A stretch of 64,000 bases of DNA from Armatimonadota bacterium. GTDB taxonomy: Bacteria; Armatimonadota; JADLDR01. The translations under genes and the position numbers were made by a program. Each line of letters begins with the position of its first letter. Position 1 is the first letter of the stretch. The stretch lies in the NCBI GenBank assembly GCA_020846535.1, contig JADLDR010000114.1:35368-99367 (forward strand), given 5' to 3'. Shown here one piece after another: positions 9,121-16,977 of this stretch. The notes under the pieces were generated by a model that had not been told where the DNA came from, ran no database searches, and saw nothing but the letters and a program-made list of their open reading frames with translations.

Positions 9121-11715
9121 ATGAGGTGGCGCTGGGGATTGGCGGCGTTGTTCGGCCTGCTGGCGATGGAAACCGTTTTCGCTTTCGAAACGCTGGGGCC
9201 GGGAAAGTGGTTTTTGAAGCTGACCAACCCGGAGGGAAGCGGGAAGGCGATCAGCGTAAGGATTCATTTCAATCCGAACCGGGATCCGTGGTACGGAGAA
9301 ACGCTTTATGCAGGCGGCGGGGAGCCGCAGAAGCAGCCTCTGCCGCAAACCGGGTGGCTGGCCGAAGGGGCGTCCACGGGCTGGATCGATATCGGGCGCT
9401 TCATGAGCGCCTCGCCGACGTTCGCCGGGTCGCCGAATTACCTGAACCCGGTCTTCCTGGGAGTCTACCAGTCGCCGGAGGGGAAAACGCTCGATTTGCA
9501 GGCGGAACTGGCCTGGGGAGGAGAAAAGCGAGGGGCACAGCGGTTTCGGTTCCGGAACTACCGGGCCGCGTCGCTGGGCTATCAGACCTGGCTGGGCAGC
9601 GGCCCGAAATTACCCACCGTGGGCCTTCTGATCCCGGTCGATCCGGCCAGAGGAGAGAGGATATACACCTTCGAGCAGGCCGCCGACCAGCAGTTGCGCT
9701 GGATTCGATCCCTGCCGCCGCTCGAAAAAAGGCCGGAGAAGATATTTTTCTGGTCGCACCAAGGCGGCGTGCAGTTCGAGGAGCCGACGTCCCTCTCCCG
9801 GATGCAGTTCCGGATCCTGAAGGAACTCGGCTATAACTGCCTGACCGAATACGCCGCCGACGCCCGGGACATCGAAGCACTCAAAAAGGCGGGCTATACG
9901 CCCAATCGCACCAAAATGGTTCACCTGGGAGACCCGGAGGCGACAGCGGCGGAGATGAAGAAGCGCGGCCTCCTCCGGTGGGTGCGCTTCGCGAACCTGG
10001 GGGACGAGATCAGCCTGTCCCTGAAAACCAGGCCCGAGGAGCAGGACCGTCGCTTCCGCCAGTACCTCCGAAGAAACGGCTTCGAGCCGATGGTGATGGT
10101 TCGCCCTGAAGAGGAAGCCGAGGCCCGGGGCCTGCCCGAAGCGGACCGGTGGAACCTGGTGCGCCTGGGTGGAACGCTCCAGCCCGAAAAGCCGGAGTTG
10201 TTTTATGAGGCCGCCAACTTTCGCTACCGGCTCTGGGGCGAGGAGTTGAAGGCATCCGTCCGGCGGGCGGAAGCCCTGTTTCCGAAGCCGCTTCACTCCG
10301 GGGCCAATTTCAGCCCGCATCTGAACAACTGGCCCGATGTCCGCCAGTGGATCGATCTGGCGAAAACGAACGCCCTGACGATGCCCTGGTCGGAGGACTG
10401 GTGGTGGCAGATCCCGGAGCCATCCCCCCAGAGCAGCGGCTTCGTCCTGGACGCCCTGCGCCTGGCGGCCCGCTACCACAACCGCCCCATCATGTATTAC
10501 ACCATCCCCGATCCTGGCGAGACCCCGGAGCATTTCACGCGGATGAATTATCTGGCCCTGAGCCGGGGGGCGAAAGTGCTGGATCATTTTGCCATCTACC
10601 ACCAGGGCTGGGGAACGTGCGACTATATCGACTTTTATTTGAGCCGCGGGATGTTCCCGGCCATTCGCCGGATCATCGGGGATGTGGCGCGTGTCGAAGA
10701 CCGGCTGGCCCCGGCCCGGCCCCGGCGGGCGCAGGTGGCGGTCGTCCTCTCCCGCGCCTCCGATGTCTGGAACACCGAGGATTTGCTGACCAACCCCAAT
10801 GAGGGCATCCGCAACAATCTCTACCACGCCCGGAACAATGCCGATAACCACGAGCGCAAAGGTTTGTGGCTGGCCCTGCGCCACGCCCAGATTCCGGTCG
10901 ATCTCATCACCGATGACGATATTATCGAGGGGCGGGCGGCTTCTTATAAGGTGCTTTACCTGGCCGGTTCCGAGTTGCAGAGGAAGGCGGCGATGGCCCT
11001 CCGGCGGTGGGTGCGCCAGGGCGGTTTCCTGGTGGGCATTGCCGGGGCCGGCCTGTGGGACGAATACCGGAGGCCGATGGAAACCCTCAAGCTCGTTTAC
11101 GGCATCACAACCCACACGCTCGACCGGCAGTTAAGGCGCATCGGCCCGAAATCCGACCTGCCGGGCATGAAGCCGCTCGATACCCTCCGCCGCTTTGCCG
11201 TTCCCAGCCAGAAGCCGGTGGATATGGACGCACTCTGCTACCGGGAGACGATGAAACCGGCCAGGGGAGCCAGGGCGCTGGCCCGCTATAAGGACGGCTC
11301 CGTCGGGGCGGTGGAGAACCGTTTCGGGGAGGGCAAGGCATGGCTGATCGGCACGCTGCCCTCAATGGCCTACCAGAAGCCGGCCATGTCTTCCGCCGCT
11401 CTGCCGACCGCCTTCCCGAAGGCGATCCGGAACCTCATCGCATCCCCGGCGCGGCAGATGAAGGTCGCGCAGCCGGCCGCCGCCTCGGAACCGCTGGTCG
11501 AGGCTGTCTGGATGGATTCTCCCGGGGGAGCCATCATTCCTCTTATCAACTTCCACCCGCGCCCTGTCCGCAAGCTGACCCTGCGCCTGAGCGATTCCCC
11601 GCGCATCCGAACGGTTCGCAGCATCCATCAGGGGGCCTTGCCGGTGACGCGCAGAGGCGGGGCGGCCTATGTCACACTGCCCCTGAACCTGACCGATTTT
11701 CTGGTGGTGAACTGA
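9121..11715 (+). CDS. Secreted glycoside-hydrolase-like protein with GATase-like domain
   Basis: An 864-residue protein. ATG 9121 was chosen because GGAGGG lies upstream and an N-terminal signal peptide follows (MRWRWGLAALFGLLAMETVFA). A beta-sandwich-like N-terminal part is followed by a barrel-like middle (residues about 180-500, with IFFWSHQGG, GYNCLTEYAADA, PWSEDWWWQIP). A region with VDLITDDDII and VLYLAGSELQRKAAMALRRWV then resembles the class I glutamine-amidotransferase-like trimerisation domain of GH42 beta-galactosidases. It is probably exported and acts on a polysaccharide; catalytic acids were not assigned. It overlaps aroA by one base (TGATG), so it heads a rightward operon with aroA and the VKOR gene. 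Confidence 0.6.
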   Translation: MRWRWGLAALFGLLAMETVFAFETLGPGKWFLKLTNPEGSGKAISVRIHFNPNRDPWYGETLYAGGGEPQKQPLPQTGWLAEGASTGWIDIGRFMSASPTFAGSPNYLNPVFLGVYQSPEGKTLDLQAELAWGGEKRGAQRFRFRNYRAASLGYQTWLGSGPKLPTVGLLIPVDPARGERIYTFEQAADQQLRWIRSLPPLEKRPEKIFFWSHQGGVQFEEPTSLSRMQFRILKELGYNCLTEYAADARDIEALKKAGYTPNRTKMVHLGDPEATAAEMKKRGLLRWVRFANLGDEISLSLKTRPEEQDRRFRQYLRRNGFEPMVMVRPEEEAEARGLPEADRWNLVRLGGTLQPEKPELFYEAANFRYRLWGEELKASVRRAEALFPKPLHSGANFSPHLNNWPDVRQWIDLAKTNALTMPWSEDWWWQIPEPSPQSSGFVLDALRLAARYHNRPIMYYTIPDPGETPEHFTRMNYLALSRGAKVLDHFAIYHQGWGTCDYIDFYLSRGMFPAIRRIIGDVARVEDRLAPARPRRAQVAVVLSRASDVWNTEDLLTNPNEGIRNNLYHARNNADNHERKGLWLALRHAQIPVDLITDDDIIEGRAASYKVLYLAGSELQRKAAMALRRWVRQGGFLVGIAGAGLWDEYRRPMETLKLVYGITTHTLDRQLRRIGPKSDLPGMKPLDTLRRFAVPSQKPVDMDALCYRETMKPARGARALARYKDGSVGAVENRFGEGKAWLIGTLPSMAYQKPAMSSAALPTAFPKAIRNLIASPARQMKVAQPAAASEPLVEAVWMDSPGGAIIPLINFHPRPVRKLTLRLSDSPRIRTVRSIHQGALPVTRRGGAAYVTLPLNLTDFLVVN

Positions 11716-12986
11716 TGCTTCCCGATGTTTTGGCGATAGAGACCGTCTCCCGGGTCGATGCCTGTGTGGAGATTCCCGGCTCCAAGAGCTACACCAACCG
11801 CGCCCTGGTGATGGCGGCCCTGGCGGAAGGCGCGAGCCGCCTGACCCATGCCCTCCGCAGCGATGACACCCTCTATATGGCGGACGGCCTGCGGGCTTTC
11901 GGAGCCGTGATCGAGGAAGAGGAAGAAACCTTGATTGTCCGGGGAACGGGAGGGCGCTTGCAGACGCCCTCCCGGCCGGTCTTTATCGGCAATGCGGGCA
12001 CGGCCATGCGCTTCCTGACGGCGCTTGCGGGGCTTGCAGAGGGCGCATCGGAGCTGACGGGCGTTCCCAGGATGCGACAGCGCCCTATCCAGGATCTGCT
12101 GGGCGGCCTCCAGCTGCTCGGAATCCGCGCTATCTCCAGGCAGGGAAACGGCTGCCCGCCGGTGGTCGTGGAGGGAGGGATCTTCCGGGGCGGCTTCACC
12201 CGGATGCCCGGCGACCGGAGCAGCCAGTACTTCACCGCCATCCTGCTGGCCGCGCCTTACGCCCGGGAGGATGTGACGGTGGAGGTGATCGGTGACCTGA
12301 CTTCCAGGCCCTACCTGGAGATGACGATAGAGGGAATGCGCTCCTTCGGCGTGCAGGTGGAGAACGACCGTTTCCGGGCGTTCCATGTCCGGGCGGGGCA
12401 GCGATACCGGGCTGGGGAGCATGCGGTCGAGGCCGACGCCTCCAATGCCAGCTACTTCCTGGCGGCTGCGGCGGTTACGGGCGGGCGGGTGAGAGTGCTG
12501 CACATCAACCCGGCCTCCGCGCAGGGGGATATCCGCTTCGCGGATGTGCTGGCCCGGATGGGCTGCCGGGTGGTGAAGGGGCCGGACTGGATCGAGGTCG
12601 AAGGGGGAAGTCTTCAGGGAGTCGATATCGATCTGAACGATATGCCCGATATGGCCCAGACCCTTGCGGTGGCAGCCGCATTCGCCTCTTCTCCCACCCG
12701 GATTCGCAATGTGGGGAATTTGCGGATCAAGGAAACCGACCGGGTGGCCTCGACCGCCGCCGAACTGCAGAAAATCGGGGCCGGAGCGGAAGAATTCGAG
12801 GATGGCCTGCTCGTGACCCCGCGCCCTCTGCACGGAGCCGATATCGCCACTTATGACGACCACCGGATGGCGATGAGCTTCGCGGTGGCCGGACTGAAGG
12901 TTCCCGGCATCCGCATCCTCAACCCGGGCTGCGTTTCCAAAACCTTTCCCGATTTCTTCGACCGATGGCGGCAGCTTTATCCATGA
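11715..12986 (+). CDS. aroA: 3-phosphoshikimate 1-carboxyvinyltransferase (EPSP synthase)
   Basis: A 423-residue enzyme of the shikimate pathway, joining shikimate-3-phosphate and PEP to form EPSP. Visible signatures are the N-terminal IPGSKSYTNRALVMAAL (substrate lysine and serine), FIGNAGTAMRFLTAL (the NAGTA phosphoenolpyruvate loop), PGDRSSQYFTAILLAAP, and the C-terminal KETDR and YDDHRMAMSFAVAGL motifs. The start codon overlaps the preceding stop by one base and its own stop overlaps the VKOR start by four (ATGA), indicating translational coupling. aroQ of the same pathway lies about 10 kb away at 22388. Confidence 0.97.
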   Translation: MLPDVLAIETVSRVDACVEIPGSKSYTNRALVMAALAEGASRLTHALRSDDTLYMADGLRAFGAVIEEEEETLIVRGTGGRLQTPSRPVFIGNAGTAMRFLTALAGLAEGASELTGVPRMRQRPIQDLLGGLQLLGIRAISRQGNGCPPVVVEGGIFRGGFTRMPGDRSSQYFTAILLAAPYAREDVTVEVIGDLTSRPYLEMTIEGMRSFGVQVENDRFRAFHVRAGQRYRAGEHAVEADASNASYFLAAAAVTGGRVRVLHINPASAQGDIRFADVLARMGCRVVKGPDWIEVEGGSLQGVDIDLNDMPDMAQTLAVAAAFASSPTRIRNVGNLRIKETDRVASTAAELQKIGAGAEEFEDGLLVTPRPLHGADIATYDDHRMAMSFAVAGLKVPGIRILNPGCVSKTFPDFFDRWRQLYP

Positions 12987-13390
12987 ACGGCCTGATTGCC
13001 ACTCTTCTCTTCTTATCGCTTGCAGGGCTGGCGGACGCGGTTCTTTTTACGCGGGCCTACTACCGTAACCGCGTCTGCCCGCTGCCCGATGATCAGTGCC
13101 GGAGCGTCCACGAACACCCGGATGCCCGCCTGCTGGGGATTCCTAACAGCCTTCTGGCTACAGGCTATTATCTTTTCCTGACGGGAATCGCGGCGGCGGG
13201 ATTGCGGAAAGGATCGGTCCCTTTGCTCGATCCGGCCCTGGCGTTCAGCGCGGCAACGCTCCTTCTCGGGGCGTATCTCCTGTATTCGCTATTTGTGAAA
13301 ATCAAGGGCCGCTGCCCCGGCTGAATCTTCGGCCATGCGGTCAACCTGGCGTTGGCCCTCGATCTGGCGGCTTTGAAGTGGATGGGATAA
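12983..13390 (+). CDS. VKOR-family thiol oxidoreductase with in-frame UGA at the CxxC site (candidate selenoprotein)
   Basis: From ATG 12983 the frame reads a vitamin K epoxide reductase-like membrane protein of 135 residues if the UGA at 13322-13324 is read through. Loop cysteines are in VCPLPDDQC, followed by the family hallmark LLGIPNSLLATGYYL and four hydrophobic helices. The active-site motif is RCPG-UGA-IFGHAVNLALAL, where homologues have C-P-x-C followed by a conserved H-x-x-N helix. The frame continues with VKOR-like sequence to TAA at 13388. VKOR homologues reoxidise DsbA-like proteins using quinone. The UGA is either selenocysteine (see the hairpin at 13331) or a Cys-to-stop mutation; family assignment is firm, decoding is not. 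Confidence 0.75.
13331..13357 (+). promoter_or_regulatory. Candidate bacterial SECIS hairpin after the UGA
   Basis: Six bases after the UGA at 13322-13324, GGCCAUGC pairs with GCGUUGGCC, giving 8 base pairs with one bulged U and a 10-base apical loop GGUCAACCUG. Bacterial SECIS elements carry a bulged U and a GG/GU-containing apical loop about 16-37 bases past UGA; here GGUC begins at +15. Found by eye in GC-rich sequence, so chance pairing is possible. Confidence 0.4.
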
Positions 13391-13465
13391 ACGCGAGATC
13401 GTTTTTGAAGAGCATCCATAAACAATAAATGTTATATTCCTTAACATGTGGAGGCGTTCGCCAAA

Positions 13466-15055
13466 ATGGCTGAAAGGCGTTGCGATGTGTTGATTGTCGG
13501 GGGAGGAACCGGAGGGTGCGCGGCGGCGATAGCGGCCTGCAGCCTGGGTTTCAAAGCGATCATGACCGAAGAGACCGCCTGGGTAGGAGGGCAGTTGACT
13601 TCCCAGGCCGTGCCTCCCGACGAGAACCCCTGGATCGAGCAGTTCGGATGCACGGCCCGCTACCGTCAGTTCCGCGAGGGCGTGCGCCGGTTTTATAGGG
13701 AGTACTACCCGCTGACCCCGCAGGCCCGGGCCGTCGCTCGTCTGAATCCGGGCATGGGCGGGGTATCCCGCATCTGCCATGAACCGCGGGTGGCCCTGGC
13801 CGTCCTGGAGCAGATGATGCACTACCCCCGTTCCGCGGGCGGGCTGGAAGTCTTGCATTACCGCAAGGCTGTGTCCGCCGAAACTCACGGCGACCGGGTG
13901 GCCGCTGTGACCCTGCGCCATCTCCATACCGGGGAAGAAGAGACGATTTCCGCCGCGTACATCATCGATGCGACCGAACTGGGAGATCTGCTTCCTCTGG
14001 CCGAAGTGGAGTATGTGACGGGCTCGGAATCGCAGAGTGAGACCGGGGAGCCTCACGCCGTCAGCGGCCCGGCCCAGCCGGACAACGTGCAGGGCTTTAC
14101 CTGGTGCTTTCCGATGGCCTACGACCCGGAAGGCGACCATACCATCGAAAAGCCTGCCCGGTACGAACGGTGGCGAGATTATGTTCCTGACCTCAACCCT
14201 GCCTGGCCGGGCAGTCTCTTCGATTGGTCTTATACCCACCCGGTCACCCTTCAGCCGGTCCGGCGCGTACTCTTTCCCTGGGAATCCTCCAATCCGGGCG
14301 ATGCCCTCTGGCTCTACCGCCGGATCGTCTGCAAAGAACTCTATCCGGACGGGGCGATGCCGCACGAGGTCACCCTGGTCAACTGGCCCCAGAACGACTA
14401 CTGGGAGGGAAACATCATCGATAAGCCCCGAGAGGAAGCGGACCGCTATCTGGAGGAGTGCCGCCAGCTTTCGCTAAGCTGGCTCTACTGGCTCCAGACC
14501 GAAACGCCCCGGCCCGACGGCGGAACGGGCTACCCCGGCCTTCACCTGCGGCCCGATATGGTCGGCTCTGAGGACGGCCTGGCGCTGTCTCCTTATATCC
14601 GCGAATCCAGACGGATCCGGGCGGTCTTTACCGTAACCGAGCTTCATATCGGAACCGATGCGCGGGAGGGCAGGGAAGCCGCCTTTTTCAAGGACAGCGT
14701 GGGGGTGGGCAGCTATCGCATCGATCTGCATCCCAGCACCGGAGGGGACAACTATATCGATATCTCCTCCCTGCCCTACCAGATCCCACTGGGGGCGCTC
14801 CTGCCCGTGCGGGTGGAAAACCTTCTGCCTGCCTGCAAGAACCTGGGCGTCACCCACATCACCAACGGCTGCTACCGCCTCCACCCTGTGGAATGGAACA
14901 TCGGAGAAGCGGTCGGCCTGCTGGCGGCTTTCTGCCTGGCGCGGGGCGTGGAGGCCCGGCAGGTACGCGAAGACGAAACGCTGCTGGGAGAATACCAGGG
15001 CCTGCTGCGCTCCCAGGGGCTGGAGCTGGAGTGGCCGCATACGTTTCCGGTGTAG
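13466..15055 (+). CDS. FAD-dependent oxidoreductase (FAD_oxidored family)
   Basis: A 529-residue flavoprotein. ATG 13466 gives MAERRCDVLIVGGGTGGCAA, placing the GxGxxG dinucleotide-binding motif directly at the N-terminus; a GTG at 13448 would add only six residues. EETAWVGGQLTSQ and AAYIIDATELGDLLPLAEVEY are typical of the FAD_oxidored family often found in planctomycete- and Armatimonadota-type genomes. ACKNLGVTHITNGCYRLHPVEWNIGEAVGLLAAF is the C-terminal FAD-binding segment, read here in two parts (ACKNLGVTHITNGCYRLHP and EWNIGEAVGLLAAF). No signal peptide, so cytoplasmic. Substrate unknown. It is separated by 75 bp from the VKOR gene and probably has its own promoter. Confidence 0.85.
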   Translation: MAERRCDVLIVGGGTGGCAAAIAACSLGFKAIMTEETAWVGGQLTSQAVPPDENPWIEQFGCTARYRQFREGVRRFYREYYPLTPQARAVARLNPGMGGVSRICHEPRVALAVLEQMMHYPRSAGGLEVLHYRKAVSAETHGDRVAAVTLRHLHTGEEETISAAYIIDATELGDLLPLAEVEYVTGSESQSETGEPHAVSGPAQPDNVQGFTWCFPMAYDPEGDHTIEKPARYERWRDYVPDLNPAWPGSLFDWSYTHPVTLQPVRRVLFPWESSNPGDALWLYRRIVCKELYPDGAMPHEVTLVNWPQNDYWEGNIIDKPREEADRYLEECRQLSLSWLYWLQTETPRPDGGTGYPGLHLRPDMVGSEDGLALSPYIRESRRIRAVFTVTELHIGTDAREGREAAFFKDSVGVGSYRIDLHPSTGGDNYIDISSLPYQIPLGALLPVRVENLLPACKNLGVTHITNGCYRLHPVEWNIGEAVGLLAAFCLARGVEARQVREDETLLGEYQGLLRSQGLELEWPHTFPV

Positions 15056-15250
15056 GGGAGGAGAAGAACGCGGTTTGGCATCCGGCGATATGGATCGGAT
15101 AATCCGGTAATTTTTATATCGGCGGAATACCGGGATCTGTCGAATCGGCGTATCGGAGGTGACTGCCCCAACCCCTCGCCTTGCCCCTCACGGAGGCCCA
15201 ATCTCAGGAGTGACAGCAGGCCTGCGCCCCTACCTGCGGGACATTCTGCC

Positions 15251-15476
15251 GCTCTTCTGGCGGCGATTTTCGAGGCTGCCTGCCTGTCCGTGCTGGCAGG
15301 GGCCTGGAGCCGCGCTGCGGATAACGAGGCGGAGGGGAAGCCGAACAAAGCCTTGATCGACCGTGGCCGCTACCTGGTCGACCGGGTGGGCATGTGCGGC
15401 GATTGGCGTGGTTACCTACCTGAAGTCCATCAAGCCCGCCCCTGCGCCGGAGGCGACAGCCAATGCCTCTCCTTAA
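15251..15476 (+). pseudogene. Remnant of a cytochrome c gene
   Basis: One frame carries a signal-peptide-like stretch, then ALIDRGRYLVDRVGMCGD at 15341-15403, which is the start of a class I cytochrome c (Y-L-x-x-x-x-G-C-x-x-C-H). Homologues continue with CH, but here TGG follows and the haem-binding CxxCH is lost. A few bases later another frame reads VVTYLKSIKPAPAPEATANA to TAA at 15474-15476, a plausible cytochrome c C-terminus. The middle of the domain is missing, so this is an internally deleted pseudogene. The 195 bp before it hold no recognisable gene. Confidence 0.55.
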
Positions 15477-15489
15477 TCGGGCAGGAAAG

Positions 15490-16110
15490 CTATCCCCTGT
15501 CCTTCAGCCAGCGGGCAGGATTGCCTGCGACCACCACACCGGGGGGCACGTTCTTCACCACGACGGCCCCCATCCCTACCATGCTGTCCTGCCTGACCTG
15601 CAAATACTGCCTCACATTGCAGCCCTGACCCAGATAGCAGTCCGGCTCCACATGCACCGAACCGGCCAGCAGCACCCCGCTTGCCAGGGTCGTTCGGTCC
15701 TCGATCACATCGTCGTGGTTGATGATGCACCCGCTCAGGCAAAAGACGAAATTGCCCAGGCGGGCGTTCAGGCCGACATAGCAGTTCGGATAGAGGACGC
15801 ATCCCACCCCGATCTTTGCCGTTCTGGAAACGAACACGGTCGGGTCGATCAGGGTCGCCAGGCGGTCGCGGGGCACCGTGAGGCGCTGCAACCCTTCGCA
15901 GTAGGGTGCGACAAGGGCTTGAGGGTATTGCCCCACAATATCCATCCCCCCCAGCACCGGATATCCGTTTATAACCTCCCCGATCTGGCTGCCGGTGGGC
16001 GAGATATACCCCATCAGGTTCCATGTTTCCTTGTCGCGGTTCGCCCTTTCCACAATTTCCGCCATCTCCGGGCCGTGAGCCCCGATGCCCAATATCATCA
16101 AATCGCGCAT
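15490..16110 (-). CDS. PglD/NeuD-like sugar O/N-acyltransferase
   Basis: A 206-residue protein with an N-terminal Rossmann-like part (MRDLMILGIGAHGPEMAEIV, sugar-nucleotide binding) and a C-terminal left-handed beta-helix of hexapeptide repeats (AKIGVGCVLYPNCYVGL, GCNVRQYLQVRQDS, KNVPPGVVVAGNPAR). The catalytic histidine expected in PglD-type enzymes is likely in CIINHDDVIED. Such enzymes acetylate amino sugars for glycan or sialic-acid-type synthesis. It is 13 bp from the lipoprotein gene upstream, in the same direction. Confidence 0.85.
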   Translation of the reverse strand: MRDLMILGIGAHGPEMAEIVERANRDKETWNLMGYISPTGSQIGEVINGYPVLGGMDIVGQYPQALVAPYCEGLQRLTVPRDRLATLIDPTVFVSRTAKIGVGCVLYPNCYVGLNARLGNFVFCLSGCIINHDDVIEDRTTLASGVLLAGSVHVEPDCYLGQGCNVRQYLQVRQDSMVGMGAVVVKNVPPGVVVAGNPARWLKDRG

Positions 16111-16123
16111 GAATCGCTCCTTA

Positions 16124-16792
16124 TCAGGATACCCTCACCTCGATAGTCCAGCCGACGATATCCAGGTCGGCATCGGGGCAGTCGCCGGGCAGTTCGGGCT
16201 GGGTGGCCTGCTGATTGGTATAGATGCGGTTCTGCCCCAGATCGATGGCGATATAGCTGTTGCCGGTCCCCCCCAGGGCGTCGTAGAAACGCCCCAGCCC
16301 CGGATAGGTGGGGTCTACGGGAACCTCGTTCGTGGTGATGAAATTGACTTTGATGCCCGCCAGATTCTCTATGGGAATCGCCGCAGTCGCCAGGCTGTCG
16401 ATGCTGAGAGTGAATTGCAGGGTATTCGTTTGCGGGGCGGTATAATCCAGGGGACGTCCCAGGTAATCGGCAGCCAGCAATTGTGTATTGGGGATCATTC
16501 GGTAGACGCCGTAGCCGTTCGGCTGGTATTTGTCGTAGCGCAAGAAATGGCTGATGGAGCCGGTTCCCCACCCGTTCCCCCACGGCGGAAAGACCACGGG
16601 CAGCGGCCCGACGCTGAGATCGGAGGAATTATCGATAGCCATGAAGTAATAGTAATCCGTATTGATCCTCCCGGCCACAGCGAGGGTCACCACCAGCCGT
16701 TTGGTGGCTGTCTGCGCCGGATTATCCGGATACCGGGCGCACCCTGCCAGCCCGATGAGGCAAGCCAGAAAGACTATCCTGAATCGCTGCAT
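16124..16792 (-). CDS. Putative lipoprotein of unknown function
   Basis: A 222-residue protein with a lipoprotein signal: MQRFRIVFLACLIGLAGCAR, lipobox LAGC, acylated Cys at residue 18. The mature part begins with a short Pro/Thr-rich linker and contains DYYYFMAIDNSSD, VVFPPWGNGWGTG and FTLSIDSLATA, suggesting beta-sheet, but no family is recognised. It lies 13 bp upstream of the acyltransferase gene. The lnt gene that would complete lipoprotein acylation starts 185 bp away on the opposite strand. Confidence 0.75.
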   Translation of the reverse strand: MQRFRIVFLACLIGLAGCARYPDNPAQTATKRLVVTLAVAGRINTDYYYFMAIDNSSDLSVGPLPVVFPPWGNGWGTGSISHFLRYDKYQPNGYGVYRMIPNTQLLAADYLGRPLDYTAPQTNTLQFTLSIDSLATAAIPIENLAGIKVNFITTNEVPVDPTYPGLGRFYDALGGTGNSYIAIDLGQNRIYTNQQATQPELPGDCPDADLDIVGWTIEVRVS

Positions 16793-16830
16793 TTACGATC
16801 TCCTGTAAGATTGGAGAGGCAACTGCAAAA

Positions 16831-16955
16831 GCAACCGCCCCTCCGGCCCCTCGCCGAAGCCCGGCGAGGGGGAGTTAGCCTTGGGGGACTTTGAGAGAGT
16901 ACCAAGAGAACACACAATCTCAGCCCCCCGTAGCCGGGGTTGGGGGGTGCTTTCC
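16831..16955 (+). repeat. Dispersed GC-rich palindromic repeat, copy 2
   Basis: About 125 bp in the divergent gap between the lipoprotein gene and lnt. Shared blocks with copies 1 and 3 are CAACCGCC, CGAAGCCCGGCGAGGGGGAGTT, GCCTTGGGGGACTTTGAG, AGAGAAC and GGGGTTGGGGGGTGCTTT. It ends about 10 bp before the lnt SD. Confidence 0.7.
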
Positions 16956-16977
16956 TGAAAAAAGGAGCCTGATATTC

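Noticed and set aside
9610..11115. 501-codon minus-strand frame
   Set aside because: Shadow of the secreted hydrolase-like gene; no family features.
13322..13324. UGA as tryptophan or glycine by genetic-code reassignment
   Set aside because: TGA ends many other genes normally here (for example aroA at 12984 and the amidohydrolase frame at 35708).
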